This document shows, piece by piece, positions 35,040-44,739 of a stretch of 64,000 bases of DNA (its first letter is position 1; every line of letters begins with the position of its first letter). The notes beneath the pieces are model-generated. The model saw only the letters and a list, made by a program, of their open reading frames with translations, was not told the origin of the DNA and did not search any database. Source of the stretch: Mucilaginibacter achroorhodeus (GTDB lineage Bacteria > Bacteroidota > Bacteroidia > Sphingobacteriales > Sphingobacteriaceae); NCBI RefSeq assembly GCF_007846095.1, contig NZ_VOEI01000004.1, positions 186,001 to 250,000 of the forward strand, written 5' to 3'. A program made the position numbers and the translations under genes.

Positions 35040-35428
35040 CAAAATAAAAACTTGCAATAATCAATCCAGTGCTAATTAACATTCGACGATTCAGCTGTTA
35101 ACGAGAAGGTGGCTGCTTCTTTATCTTAGTGGTACGGGTGCTTTCAAGTCGTAAGGCTTGTTTTCGCATATCTTTCGAGAAAAAATTTAGGTCGACTGGT
35201 TCTAATCTTCATAGCTAACCGGTTCATCTCTGCAAATGACACGTTGTAATTCATTGTTACATCTATTATAGCAAACAAGATAATTAATTAATACACATTA
35301 GCTATACATTGATAGTGCAGTGATGTAAATTGATCAAGCAGCGTCCTTGCCATCTAATCTCAGGAAACGTCATTGCATATCATAGCAGCAAGCAGGGCGG
35401 CCTGAGAAACTCAAGCCGCCTGCCGCTA
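35040..35428. other. Intergenic stretch without genes
   Basis: About 390 AT-rich bases between the TA pair and the HEPN gene. I see no gene. A GGCGGC/GCCGCC hairpin with a GAGAAACTCA-type loop (about 35,395-35,420) near the HEPN stop may terminate that gene but lacks a T tract. Confidence 0.5.
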
Positions 35429-36955
35429 CTACTGGCCGGTACTTAGTGGAGCGGATTTTTCTTTAATAAACTGCTGATAAATTTGCTCAATCTTAGCTAT
35501 CAGCAGTTCAACTTTATCTTTTAAGCGCTTTACAGATTTTTCATCGGGATTAAACTGGCTTTTATATCGTGCTTCCGAATATCCTGATTGCAGCAAATTA
35601 AATAGCTGAACGCCTTCCGTCGTGTCTAACTGCAAAACCCGCTTAATTTCTTCGGTAAACAACAACGTTATCCTGATCTTTCTCGACAAATTATGCACAG
35701 ATAAGCGGTAACCTAATACAGCCCTAATAATAGCAATCAAACTGCTTTCAGCAGCCTGGTGAAGGGAAAAAAGAGCTAGAGAAAAATTGTTGTCTTCAAT
35801 GTAGCGAAGAGCGCCTTTCATGAACGCTTTGCCTTGAACACCCCATCTGTTCCAGTCGTGCTCGGCTCTTTCCAGCCACACACTATTATCAATGGAATGC
35901 GCACCTGTTAGCTCAACATCAGGAGCTTTATAAACATTAATACTTTTAAAGAGTGTGTTGTGCCAAAAACGCTTATCGTTTGCCAACGCATCTTTGGCAC
36001 TGGCCAGTTTATGTACAAAGGTAAAAACGGATGCCAGGTGACGACAGCCATCCTCAATTTTGTTGGCAATCTCGTGTTCAGGCGTTTTCTCCTTGTCGTC
36101 TATCAGTATTAATAAGTAATACGTAAATGGATTGGGATGTGTACCCATCAGGTAGATCATGCGAACTGATGGTATACGCTCAACAATCAGGTTCTTTACT
36201 TCCTCAACACCTGACTTTTCAGCTTGATTTAATACCGGATCAAGGTCTTTTAATGGTGCTATTTTATCATTAATGCTTTCTGTTTCCGACGCATTCCGCT
36301 TTCTGCCCCAACCTTTATGCGTAATCGTTTCTTCCGTCTCACGCTGGTGGATGAGCCATGCTGCGGAATAAAGTTTACGTATATTATCATATACATCAAT
36401 GATCTCCCCAGCAATGAGTGTTTCGTCAGCAGCACTTTTATACAGCGCGCTGTGCAGCCATTCGTGCAAGTAGTCGCGGTAATCCTGCGGGCTGATCTTT
36501 TTGAAACATTTCTTTATTGCCTTATAGGGGTTAGCCAGTTCCTTCGCGGGAAGATTCTTTGGAAAATATACCCAGTCCTTTTTTTCCTGTTCGATCTGCT
36601 CTTCGGTCACGTCCTGCAAGCGTGGCCACCTGTCGAAGTTTTTGAGTAGTAATAAATGCAAGGCTTCGATCAGCTCAACGGTCTGGTCATAAATGAACAA
36701 TATGTGTCCGGGGCCATGCCGGTCTTTGTAAAACTTGTCATTTAATACATAGTACCGCCATTCTTTCAGATCTTCCCGGTGATCCTTCGGCCATCCCGAA
36801 CTGAAAAAATCAATGACTACTTTCAAAGGGTTCATGATCTCGCTAAAGCGCAGATGTTTGGGGTACTGTTCCCAGGGTGCAATGTTGCCTAAATACATGG
36901 TCATGATCGTAATGCCGCATTGTTGCCAGCAAGACAAAAAACCGGATGAGGCCAT
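35429..36955 (-). CDS. HEPN-domain protein
   Basis: A 508-residue protein. The C-terminal 140 residues form a HEPN domain (FSLALFSLHQAAESSLIAIIRA, YRLSVHNLSRKI, YSEARYKSQF). A central segment (EEVKNLIVERIPSVRMIYLMG, YYLLILIDD) resembles a nucleotidyltransferase fold but the acidic catalytic pair is not evident. HEPN proteins are often RNases or toxin partners. It faces an XRE regulator across 129 nt. Alternative starts at 36,904 and 36,898 exist (MTMYLGNIAPWEQ). Function unproven. Confidence 0.82.
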   Translation of the reverse strand: MASSGFLSCWQQCGITIMTMYLGNIAPWEQYPKHLRFSEIMNPLKVVIDFFSSGWPKDHREDLKEWRYYVLNDKFYKDRHGPGHILFIYDQTVELIEALHLLLLKNFDRWPRLQDVTEEQIEQEKKDWVYFPKNLPAKELANPYKAIKKCFKKISPQDYRDYLHEWLHSALYKSAADETLIAGEIIDVYDNIRKLYSAAWLIHQRETEETITHKGWGRKRNASETESINDKIAPLKDLDPVLNQAEKSGVEEVKNLIVERIPSVRMIYLMGTHPNPFTYYLLILIDDKEKTPEHEIANKIEDGCRHLASVFTFVHKLASAKDALANDKRFWHNTLFKSINVYKAPDVELTGAHSIDNSVWLERAEHDWNRWGVQGKAFMKGALRYIEDNNFSLALFSLHQAAESSLIAIIRAVLGYRLSVHNLSRKIRITLLFTEEIKRVLQLDTTEGVQLFNLLQSGYSEARYKSQFNPDEKSVKRLKDKVELLIAKIEQIYQQFIKEKSAPLSTGQ

Positions 36956-37036
36956 TTCTAACCTATTCTACAGCTTTCTAACCAAGTCGCAAGACAGCAT
37001 AATTTATGCTTGTTTAAGTGCCTAAAAACAGGTAAC

Positions 37037-37063
37037 TTGAAACTTCAAAAATTTCTACATTTG
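37037..37063 (+). promoter_or_regulatory. Putative promoter of XRE gene
   Basis: -33-like TTG at 37,037 and -7 box TACATTTG at 37,056-37,063, 16 nt apart; start codon 20 nt further. Fits the Bacteroidota promoter pattern. Confidence 0.5.
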
Positions 37064-37083
37064 CTTAAACAACCCTTTTCAGC

Positions 37084-37512
37084 ATGAGCTCAACTACCGA
37101 TTCGATAAAAAACATTCACCAAGGCCGAAATGTGAAGCGGTTTCGCGAAATGCTTGGTTTAAAGCAGGAGGCATTAGCTTTAGCCTTAGGGGATGATTGG
37201 AGCCAAAAAAGAGTGTCCTTATTGGAGGCTAAAGAATTGATTGAGGAAGATCTACTCGCCCAGGTAGCTGCCATACTTAAAGTTCCGGTTGAAGCCATCA
37301 AAAACTTAGATGAAGATAAAGCTGTTAATATCATAGCTAACACTTTCACCGACTTTAAAGATAATGCTTCAGCAATTAATAACAATTGCGCGCTCAATTT
37401 CAACCCAATTGAAAAATGGCTTGAGGTAATCGAAGAAAATAAAAAGCTTTATGAGCGCTTATTAGCAAGCGAACAGGAAAAGGTAGAAATACTTAAGGGC
37501 AAAATTGAATGA
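37084..37512 (+). CDS. XRE family HTH regulator
   Basis: A 142-residue protein with an N-terminal Cro/CI-type HTH (NVKRFREMLGLKQEALALAL, then SQKRVSLLEA, residues about 18-55) and a C-terminal helical part likely for dimerisation (EKWLEVIEENKKLYERLLAS). It is divergent from the HEPN gene and probably controls it and the small gene behind it. Confidence 0.9.
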   Translation: MSSTTDSIKNIHQGRNVKRFREMLGLKQEALALALGDDWSQKRVSLLEAKELIEEDLLAQVAAILKVPVEAIKNLDEDKAVNIIANTFTDFKDNASAINNNCALNFNPIEKWLEVIEENKKLYERLLASEQEKVEILKGKIE

Positions 37513-37519
37513 TAACATT

Positions 37520-37792
37520 ATGACAGCACAGCAAGTCAAACCTTACCGCGAAAGAATGTTCAGTCTCGTAGCCGACCCTGAACTAAAGGCCATGGAAATC
37601 AGGTATGAACCCTATCTCGATCTTCACGCTATCGAAGACGTATTAGAAGGCTGTGATATTGTGCAAGCAGGTCCGGGAGAACTTATTACAGGAAAGCTCA
37701 TATGGAAAGAGGGATACGACCTCCCTTTGGAACTGAAGCGTGACATCATCAATTTATACAATAAGCATTTTATTGACCAGGAGGCGAATTAA
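37520..37792 (+). CDS. Small hypothetical protein
   Basis: A 90-residue acidic protein (YEPYLDLHAIEDVLEGCDIV, KEGYDLPLELKRDIINLYN). The ATG at 37,520 is used; a TTG at 37,505 overlaps the XRE gene. Its end overlaps the convergent 37,770 gene by 23 nt. No family assigned; likely cotranscribed with the XRE gene. Confidence 0.65.
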   Translation: MTAQQVKPYRERMFSLVADPELKAMEIRYEPYLDLHAIEDVLEGCDIVQAGPGELITGKLIWKEGYDLPLELKRDIINLYNKHFIDQEAN

Positions 37793-38255
37793 GGTCGAAC
37801 AATGTTCGCCAGGTATCATCTACAGGTCTTTCAACTTTTGCAAAAAGCCTGTCATCCCATAAGTGCAGTTCTTCGTTAATGAAGCGATAAAGTTTCCTGA
37901 TACCGACTTCATTACTGGTGAAAACATGGGTAATGCCCATTTTTTCCAAATAGTCATCCCAAAAGCCGTCTGAACTAAGGGGTTCAATATATACGTCATC
38001 ATCAATATCCTGGTCGAAGGCAAAGCGAAATCCGGAAACCTGCGGCTGATCATTACGGTCGTTAGGATCATTCAGAATGGTTGTTAGTCGAAAATGCATG
38101 GCAGGGTAATGTCCAACACTGTACATGATCTCCGTTTTCTGCAATGTGCGGGCATTTAGTTCTAACACGCCATAAGTAAGCATTTCAATCAGTTTCAGCC
38201 ACTGCTCGTCTGATACGTTTAATAACACGTTTTGGGCCTCATCTAATGTTTTCAT
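37770..38255 (-). CDS. Hypothetical mobile-element protein
   Basis: A 161-residue soluble protein (MKTLDEAQNVLLNVSDEQWL, FRFAFDQDIDDDVYIEPLSS, TWRTLFDLNSPPGQ). The ATG at 38,255 is used; the upstream TTG at 38,282 lies in the hairpin. A terminator hairpin separates it from the tra operon. Its function is unknown. Confidence 0.65.
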   Translation of the reverse strand: MKTLDEAQNVLLNVSDEQWLKLIEMLTYGVLELNARTLQKTEIMYSVGHYPAMHFRLTTILNDPNDRNDQPQVSGFRFAFDQDIDDDVYIEPLSSDGFWDDYLEKMGITHVFTSNEVGIRKLYRFINEELHLWDDRLFAKVERPVDDTWRTLFDLNSPPGQ

Positions 38256-38278
38256 GGAATCGCACTTAAAGTTAAGTA

Positions 38279-38303
38279 GCAACAGGCCAAAGAGGCCTGT
38301 TGC
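38279..38303 (-). terminator. Hairpin at end of tra operon
   Basis: Perfect 10-bp stem GCAACAGGCC/GGCCTGTTGC with loop AAAGA, 9 nt after the stop of the last tra gene. No strong T run. Confidence 0.7.
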
Positions 38304-38311
38304 CTAATTTG

Positions 38312-39082
38312 TTAAACACTCATTTTGCTCTTACGCGACTGCTTTTTTTTTGGCGATTCCTCCTGCGACTGTGAAGGAGATTTTAAGCTTTTCGCCGTTT
38401 TCGTACCGGTTCCTAACAGTTCTTCGCGTTTGATCTTTTTCATCTGATGGTCAAACAGGTCCACAGTTTTAAACTGCGGGTTCGCTGCGATAAAATATTT
38501 TTTATTACCGTCCGCATGAGCGACAGTGATTTGCTGAGCATTGCCTTTTTTCAAAGATCGAAACAGATCGTCTTTTAATTTAGGGTCTTCCAACTCCTTA
38601 ATACCTTTGCCTGCGATCACTTTTTCTATGTCATACCCATAGTTTTCGTGGTAGTGCTTGATCTTTTTGTTGCCGCTGTCTGTTAAATTCTGGTCATCCA
38701 GCGTAAGCCAGGCCTGATACTTCTGATTTTCAAGATTGGTGAGCTGCTTATGTACAGAACGTCCCTCCATTAAGTTGAAAGCCTCTTTAGCGGTCACACC
38801 ATTACCTTTGTTGATGTAAAAGGTTTGGCTGACATCTTTTTCAGGATCGTTTTCATGGCGGATGTTCGCATCATATTTGTTAAAAAAATACATATCCTGA
38901 TTATCACCTGCCTTAAAGTGCAGCGTGTAATCAACTGTTTTCTGATTGAACTCGTGGCTTAAGCCTAACTTGAATTCCGGCGTTTTTGCTTCGATCTCCC
39001 GGTCAAGTTCGGCATTTAGTTTTTCCCCAAAGCCTAAGTTCAAAAGGCTCTTTTTTAAGAATTCTGCATTTTGTGTATTCAT
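38312..39082 (-). CDS. Conjugative-element protein, DUF3945-like
   Basis: A 256-residue protein with the motif set known from DUF3945-type element proteins: FLKKSLLNLGFGE, DMYFFNKYDAN, AFNLMEGRSVHKQL, KYQAWLTLD, HENYGYDIE. A Lys/Ser-rich tail ends the protein. The ATG at 39,082 is chosen (MNTQNAEF). Last gene of the tra operon; role unknown. Confidence 0.75.
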   Translation of the reverse strand: MNTQNAEFLKKSLLNLGFGEKLNAELDREIEAKTPEFKLGLSHEFNQKTVDYTLHFKAGDNQDMYFFNKYDANIRHENDPEKDVSQTFYINKGNGVTAKEAFNLMEGRSVHKQLTNLENQKYQAWLTLDDQNLTDSGNKKIKHYHENYGYDIEKVIAGKGIKELEDPKLKDDLFRSLKKGNAQQITVAHADGNKKYFIAANPQFKTVDLFDHQMKKIKREELLGTGTKTAKSLKSPSQSQEESPKKKQSRKSKMSV

Positions 39083-39117
39083 GACTGAATGAATTAAATG
39101 AATAAATGGATGAATTA

Positions 39118-39936
39118 TCAATTAGCTGCCAGCGTTTGTGGCGTGTACCTTGGTGCAGGAAGTACCTTGATATCGTCTAAGTCGTCTTGTTTAATTTGCA
39201 GGTAGAGATGCCGGTTACCTGATCGTTCATAGACTTCAACGAACAGCGCCTCGTCATTGGAAAGAGAAAAGCGCTTAAAGGCGAATACTTTGGCGACTTC
39301 CTGATCTTTTGATATGACTGTGCGGCTGCGAAAGGTGCTATAGAGTGGTACGATCTCCTGTTCGTGCGTCGCCGTCCGGTCTACCGTTTTACGGTCACGG
39401 ATATAAAAACGTACAAAATCGATCCCATAAGGCAGATTCGAACGGTTTCGAAGGTCCAATCGGAGATAGATGCGACCGGCAGCAAGAGATATTTTATTGA
39501 TCCATGCTTTTACACCGCCAGTTTTTTCATGCGTGGCAATATCAGCGCGCTTGCCTGAAGCTAATTGCTGCGCAATGACTTGTTCTTCCCGTTCGGGACG
39601 GTTGTTAGGCACTGATCCTGCAAATACAGTTCCATAAGCTATACGGCGACCGGCTCTTCCATAAGAATAGGCGACAGGAATTTTATAGATTCTTTTGGTA
39701 GCTTCCTCCTGAATACTTAATGTTTGGGGTCGAATATGGGCGGACAACGCTTTGATCGTTACAATACCGTTACCTTTATCAATAACCACAAAATCACTAT
39801 TCGGGTTATTGATGATTTTTACTGTTGCAGGGAAGAACAATGCAGTAGCTTTGTCCCGACTTATATAAGCCGTATCCTGTGCAAATGATTGTTTTACCGC
39901 CAGCACAAGAATTAATAACATTTTGAACGTTTTCAT
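39118..39936 (-). CDS. traN: Conjugative transposon protein TraN
   Basis: A 272-residue exported TraN/DUF4138 protein of the Bacteroidota type IV transfer apparatus, probably outer-membrane or periplasmic. Signal peptide LLILVLAVKQSFAQ; typical TraN segments TALFFPATVKIINNPNSDFV, RIYLRLDLRNRSNLPYGIDFVRFYI. Starts 9 nt after traM. Confidence 0.93.
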   Translation of the reverse strand: MKTFKMLLILVLAVKQSFAQDTAYISRDKATALFFPATVKIINNPNSDFVVIDKGNGIVTIKALSAHIRPQTLSIQEEATKRIYKIPVAYSYGRAGRRIAYGTVFAGSVPNNRPEREEQVIAQQLASGKRADIATHEKTGGVKAWINKISLAAGRIYLRLDLRNRSNLPYGIDFVRFYIRDRKTVDRTATHEQEIVPLYSTFRSRTVISKDQEVAKVFAFKRFSLSNDEALFVEVYERSGNRHLYLQIKQDDLDDIKVLPAPRYTPQTLAAN

Positions 39937-39945
39937 AACACCTCC

Positions 39946-41190
39946 TTAGTTATCACGATCATTATTGTCTTTCAGCAAAACCTCGTAACCTGCTTTGACT
40001 TTGATCTTGATCTGTTTTACTTTCTTTCCAAATAGTCCTTTGGCTGCCTCTATACCGGCACCAGCGGCTTGTGCGCCTAATGACTGGTCCATCGTCATGA
40101 GCTGCATTGAACTTACCGCGTTGCTCACACCGTTCTTTGCTGCATCCCGGCTGATGGAACCCGGAACATATAAGCCTTCCAGACCATCTAAATCATATAC
40201 CGTCAGTGCTACAGGCAGTATGTTATTCAGATAGCGGATGCTTGATATTTTGATATCCAGACGTTCGTTATTTAAAGCGCAAGTGCCATAAACAAAGCTG
40301 CCTTTCGGTATCATTTTGCCTTTTACATAAATGCCGTCGACCAAACGCAGCTTGACGACCGCTCCGCTGACCAACGTTTGGTCCTCGTGAATAACCGCCT
40401 GAATGGTGTTACCTTCCGCATTCGGGCGGTCAGCTGATCGGTTACTGGCATAACTTACAGTTGAACCATCGCCGTAGTCATCACCGTCATCATTTGCGGC
40501 AGTTACTGCATAAACCCGATTGCGGTTCTTCAATGATCTGGCACGCAGCACCTGGTCTGCGTTTCCCGGATTTTGGATATCATTGATCTGCTGGAGCATC
40601 CGGCTCAGCTGCTTCATTTCCGGGTCTTCTCCACTGCCGCTGTTCATCGCCGCCATCATCATTTGTAGTCTCTTGACTTCTGTACCTGAATTCACCTGCG
40701 GTTCATATCCGCTTGTTTGTACAGGCGTAGAAGGTTGATTGAGCTGGCGATCGATCTGGGCTAACTTGGCCTGGATCTTAGCTTCGTTAGGATTGCTTGT
40801 GGTCAGGTTTGCTGACAAGGAGGAAGAGGATCCTGCTGCGCTTTCTGTCGCCGACTGTTCGCCGAAACCCATAGCGCTAATGAAGTTTTTACTTACTCCT
40901 TCAGTTTCAGTGGTTCTTGCATTTGAATCCTTCAGGGTAGTTTGATAAACACCCATTTTATCCTGATCGGATTCATTTTTAAACTGTGCCTGGGGTAAGG
41001 TAGTGTTTAAACCCTTCACGGTTGCCTGAACACTACCAGGGTAGTTACTATTTCGTCCGCCACCTAATGCCCAAAAGGCCATTGTCAGAAAAGGAAAGAT
41101 CAGAACAGGGATCATGATTAAGAATTTGCGCTCCTTCAGAAATTCAGGAGCGTGTACGGGCATATTGCCTTTTTTTAGTGTTGCTTCCAT
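39946..41190 (-). CDS. traM: Conjugative transposon protein TraM
   Basis: A 414-residue TraM (VirB10-like in role). One N-terminal membrane helix (FLIMIPVLIFPFLTMAFWALG), a long low-complexity periplasmic linker and a conserved C-terminal domain (AVIHEDQTLVSGAVVKLRL, GSFVYGTCALNNERLDI, LYVPGSISRDAAK). Overlaps traL by 16 nt. Confidence 0.93.
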   Translation of the reverse strand: MEATLKKGNMPVHAPEFLKERKFLIMIPVLIFPFLTMAFWALGGGRNSNYPGSVQATVKGLNTTLPQAQFKNESDQDKMGVYQTTLKDSNARTTETEGVSKNFISAMGFGEQSATESAAGSSSSLSANLTTSNPNEAKIQAKLAQIDRQLNQPSTPVQTSGYEPQVNSGTEVKRLQMMMAAMNSGSGEDPEMKQLSRMLQQINDIQNPGNADQVLRARSLKNRNRVYAVTAANDDGDDYGDGSTVSYASNRSADRPNAEGNTIQAVIHEDQTLVSGAVVKLRLVDGIYVKGKMIPKGSFVYGTCALNNERLDIKISSIRYLNNILPVALTVYDLDGLEGLYVPGSISRDAAKNGVSNAVSSMQLMTMDQSLGAQAAGAGIEAAKGLFGKKVKQIKIKVKAGYEVLLKDNNDRDN

Positions 41191-41531
41191 GGTTTAATGA
41201 TTTTATTTGAAGAATCTGTTAATGGTATATCCACGTTTTCGGGCCTGTTGATATCGGATGCCATGCCGATATGGGTTGCAGGCTTGTAGGTTTGGTGTAT
41301 AGCTGGAATAGGATAAGTGCCTGCAAATAGTCCCGCGATCAACACAACTGCTGCTAACAATCCAAAGAAGATAAACAGGAATTTCTGCTTGCGGACGCTG
41401 TAAGCATTGAACTGCTTTGAACATCCTGCTGCCAATCTTGCCTGAGCATTTAGGATCAGCTTGGATAGATATTTTGCTATTTGATCAGTCATAGCATGTG
41501 AATGACCATTATGGTTGCCGGCTGTTTTCAT
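41175..41531 (-). CDS. traL: Conjugative transposon protein TraL-like
   Basis: A 118-residue protein with one membrane helix (FLFIFFGLLAAVVLIAGLFAG). By position between traK and traM it is TraL. The ATG at 41,531 lies 5 nt after the traK end. Confidence 0.8.
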   Translation of the reverse strand: MKTAGNHNGHSHAMTDQIAKYLSKLILNAQARLAAGCSKQFNAYSVRKQKFLFIFFGLLAAVVLIAGLFAGTYPIPAIHQTYKPATHIGMASDINRPENVDIPLTDSSNKIIKPWKQH

Positions 41532-41536
41532 GATGG

Positions 41537-42151
41537 TTAATGTTGAATTGTCGTATCGCGGTTCGCAACAGTTTCCCAATGCTGAATCAGGAAACCATGT
41601 GGATTATTGTCAGATCTTGACACATTACGCAGATAACCTTGTGTGATCAGACTGCGGTTGACCGTAGAAGTAGCCCTGATCAGTTTCTGCGTCGCGAAAC
41701 ATTTAAAGTAATACGGATATTGATTAATATCCAATTGTATACTGTCTACCACGACCTGCTGGCTGATATTACCGGAAATCAGGTTGTTATAATAACTTTT
41801 TTCCTTGAGGTCGTTATACTGATTACGGGCACTTTCGTCAGCCAGGTATAATGCTTTCCCGATATTGGCGTTGATCACCTTTTCGTCAGGGTCAAGGGTA
41901 AAAAAGTAATGATGAAACATCTTGATATGATCTCTGGCCTCAACGGGTATGTTGTCCTTTCTGTCTGCTGCAAAAGCTTCCATCGCCTTACCATTGGCTA
42001 GAATGTAAATGTGCCTGCTGGCCAGATCTGCGGCCTGATAACTCTTATAGAGTGCAAAGCAGGAAATGATTGTACAGGCGGCTATCAGAAAATAACTGAA
42101 TAGCTTTACATGCCGAAAGGCGGTCTCGATATTTTTAAGATGAGTAAACAT
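41537..42151 (-). CDS. traK: Conjugative transposon protein TraK
   Basis: A 204-residue TraK protein (VirB8-like role). One N-terminal membrane helix (FSYFLIAACTIISCFALY) and the conserved EARDHIKMFHHYFFTLDPDEKVI region. Works in the inner-membrane complex. Confidence 0.93.
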   Translation of the reverse strand: MFTHLKNIETAFRHVKLFSYFLIAACTIISCFALYKSYQAADLASRHIYILANGKAMEAFAADRKDNIPVEARDHIKMFHHYFFTLDPDEKVINANIGKALYLADESARNQYNDLKEKSYYNNLISGNISQQVVVDSIQLDINQYPYYFKCFATQKLIRATSTVNRSLITQGYLRNVSRSDNNPHGFLIQHWETVANRDTTIQH

Positions 42152-42175
42152 GGCATTCGGTATTTGAGTGAAAGT

Positions 42176-43378
42176 TTATTGACCAGTAATTCTGGCTGCC
42201 TGATGATTAGATGGCTGCGATTTATTTTCCTGACCGGCACTGTTCCAGCCAGTCATAAAGTCCCCCGGCGCATTACTCAGATTCACTGTGCCGTTCACCA
42301 ATCGTTCGCCGGTCTGGGAACCAGCGGCCATCGTCGTATTGGAACTGCTGATGACCAGCGCATTCACCTTCTGCAAAAGCCCATGTCCACCACCCGCATT
42401 AACGATATAATTAGCGACACTTGGCACAGTGAAATAACCGATGATCCCAATGATTAGGAAGATGAGGTAAGCGGTATCTGTCGAACTGAAGAAAGTGTCA
42501 CCGGCAGATTTAACCTGAGAAATATCGAGCTTTAGCATATTTTCCTGGACTTTGCCAATGATTGCGCCGAATATGTTGGCTACGGGCAACCACAGAAAAA
42601 CGTTTATATACTTTGCCAGCCAAACCGTGAGTGTACTTTGAAAGCCATCAAATACGGCCAGGCCAAAAACAATCGGCCCCAGTATGGCCAGGATGATCAG
42701 GTAGAAGGTTCGTATCGTATTAATACATAGTGCCGCAGCTTGATAGAGTACCTGTAATACCTCGGACATCCATTGCTTCACCGTATTCCGAAAGTTATAG
42801 GATGCTTTCGCCATCGCAAACTTCATGTCGTTACCTACGCTTGCTAAAACACCTTCGTTGGCACCGGTAGGATCGTCAGGGTGAGTATATTTATACCACT
42901 TATCCCGGTCGCCGTCTCCATCGGTCCCGACATACATTTGCCAAGTGTCGGTTTTTTCAACGGCTTCCTGTTTGGCTTTTAGTAAAGCCGCTATCGCAGC
43001 ATCTGAATTCTGCACCATGCCGCCAGTAGCATTAACGGTTGGCTGCATGATACCATTAATAATCGCGATGACCGTGGGAAACAATAAGATCGCCAGTCCA
43101 AGGGCAAATGGCCGCATTAGCGGGTAAAAATCGATGGGCTCTGCTGATGCGATCTGCCGCCAGACCCGGCTTCCGATGTACCACAGCGCACCAAAGCCTG
43201 CGATGGCACGGCCCACACCGATCAAATCGCTGCACATGGGAAGCATGTCATTATAGACATTATTCAAGGTACCCTGCAAACCTTCGATATTTTCTGCAAG
43301 CCCCTCGGCGTGGGAAAGTAAAGGGAAAAAGATCCCCGTCACCGCAATTAATGCGGTTAAAAAAACTGTCTTTTTCAT
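42176..43378 (-). CDS. traJ: Conjugative transposon protein TraJ
   Basis: A 400-residue polytopic TraJ (VirB6-like role). Signal-like N-terminus, then GVGRAIAGFGALWYIGSRVW, IDFYPLMRPFALGLAILLFP and several further helices (LIILAILGPIVFGLAVFDGF). Starts 24 nt upstream of traK. Confidence 0.93.
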   Translation of the reverse strand: MKKTVFLTALIAVTGIFFPLLSHAEGLAENIEGLQGTLNNVYNDMLPMCSDLIGVGRAIAGFGALWYIGSRVWRQIASAEPIDFYPLMRPFALGLAILLFPTVIAIINGIMQPTVNATGGMVQNSDAAIAALLKAKQEAVEKTDTWQMYVGTDGDGDRDKWYKYTHPDDPTGANEGVLASVGNDMKFAMAKASYNFRNTVKQWMSEVLQVLYQAAALCINTIRTFYLIILAILGPIVFGLAVFDGFQSTLTVWLAKYINVFLWLPVANIFGAIIGKVQENMLKLDISQVKSAGDTFFSSTDTAYLIFLIIGIIGYFTVPSVANYIVNAGGGHGLLQKVNALVISSSNTTMAAGSQTGERLVNGTVNLSNAPGDFMTGWNSAGQENKSQPSNHQAARITGQ

Positions 43379-43388
43379 AAAAACTGAT

Positions 43389-44036
43389 TTAGTGATCTAT
43401 ACCGTAAAGCTTTTTTAAGCTGATTGCATCCCCGGTCTCCTTCGTTCGTTGAAGGCTAAGCAAAATGCCATTGCGGTTGAAGTATCTAAGAAACTGAAGT
43501 TTATCGGTTGAACTTGCATATATGCGGTCAATCGCCCTGATCCGCTCGTCATCCGACATTCTTAATTTAGAGGCTGTCAATATGTTGGTCAGTTCGTTGA
43601 TATTATCCAGGCTCTGCTTGACCAGTTGGCTGTAGACTTTACCCATGTAATCCAGTTCGCCACCAGAAAATGAGCCGCTTTGTCTGAACTTGGAATAAGC
43701 TTTTTTGTATTCACTGAGCAAACTCGCCTGCTGGGACATGATCTCGGCAACTCTGCCATAATTCTTGACAGCCGGATTAATTTGTAATAAGCCGTTCAAA
43801 TACACATCGTGTAAATTAAAGTTGCCCTGCGATAATGACGAGATCGTGCTGTAACCCTTTTGATAGATTTGATAACCGGTTTTCATATCGGTCAGAATGC
43901 TTTTAAGCTGCGTTAGCTTCTCTATATTCAGCAACAGCTGCTGTAATTCTTGTCCCTGTGCTTTAGCTAAATAAACCTGCACCATAAAGGAGATAAGAAT
44001 GCCAAACGACCATATTACTTTGATGCGCCTTTTCAT
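43389..44036 (-). CDS. TerB/TraI-like transfer protein, copy 3
   Basis: A 215-residue exported protein paralogous to the two genes upstream. Signal-like SFGILISFMVQVYLAKAQ, then the shared core YQIYQKGYSTISSLSQGNFNL, GELDYMGKVYSQLVK, KLRMSDDERIRAIDRIY and the end SLKKLYGIDH. The ATG at 44,036 is used; the TTG at 44,060 overlaps the neighbour. Databases call such proteins TerB-like or TraI. A role in the transfer envelope complex is inference. Confidence 0.85.
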   Translation of the reverse strand: MKRRIKVIWSFGILISFMVQVYLAKAQGQELQQLLLNIEKLTQLKSILTDMKTGYQIYQKGYSTISSLSQGNFNLHDVYLNGLLQINPAVKNYGRVAEIMSQQASLLSEYKKAYSKFRQSGSFSGGELDYMGKVYSQLVKQSLDNINELTNILTASKLRMSDDERIRAIDRIYASSTDKLQFLRYFNRNGILLSLQRTKETGDAISLKKLYGIDH

Positions 44037-44046
44037 ATTTTGATGA

Positions 44047-44739
44047 TTATCGTATGCCAAATATGTACTTGCTGTAGCTTAAGTTTTTCGTCTCTTGTTG
44101 CTTTTGAACACCGTATAATTTTACCCGCCCGGAAAAGTCCGCAGCAAACCGATAGTTGCTTTGCATAGTCAGATGAATGGTATTTAACCTGCTGATCCGC
44201 TCATCATCGCTCATTTCCAATTTTCCATTAGTCAGCAGCACTTGCAGGGCTGATATCTGTTCGTCACAATCCGATAGAAGGGTGCCTTTTACTTTACCTA
44301 CGTACTGCTTTTCGTTTACGGATAGATAGCTGACTTTATCCAATTCACTGATAGACCGTAAAATATCCCTCTGCCAGGTTATTATATCATTTACCTGCGG
44401 GTTGTTCTTTACAGCCGGATTGACCGCTTTCAATTTGTCGTAATAAGTGGAATGCAAGTTAAATTCCTCTTTCAGCGATCCAGTGATATAGCCCAGGCCA
44501 CCATTCGCGATCTTGTAGCCCTGTTTTAAATAGCCGGAGTAAACCTGCAATGCTGCTATCTGCTGTAGCAAATATTTTTTTTGCGTTTTCTTCTGCGAGA
44601 ACCATTCGGCGAATGTTTGCGCATGAGCGTCAGATACCAACATCGTTGCCGCCGCGGTCATGATTGCGTAACCAAGCAACGCTTTGCTTTTTCGGCCGAT
44701 CAGATCTGCACAATGCTTAATCTTATTAATTGATTCCAT
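44047..44739 (-). CDS. TerB/TraI-like transfer protein, copy 2
   Basis: A 230-residue paralogue with a signal peptide (YAIMTAAATMLVSDAHAQ), YLKQGYKIANGGLGYITG, KLEMSDDERISRLNTIHLTM and a YSKYIFGIR end. Overlaps copy 1 by 14 nt, indicating coupled translation. Confidence 0.85.
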   Translation of the reverse strand: MESINKIKHCADLIGRKSKALLGYAIMTAAATMLVSDAHAQTFAEWFSQKKTQKKYLLQQIAALQVYSGYLKQGYKIANGGLGYITGSLKEEFNLHSTYYDKLKAVNPAVKNNPQVNDIITWQRDILRSISELDKVSYLSVNEKQYVGKVKGTLLSDCDEQISALQVLLTNGKLEMSDDERISRLNTIHLTMQSNYRFAADFSGRVKLYGVQKQQETKNLSYSKYIFGIR

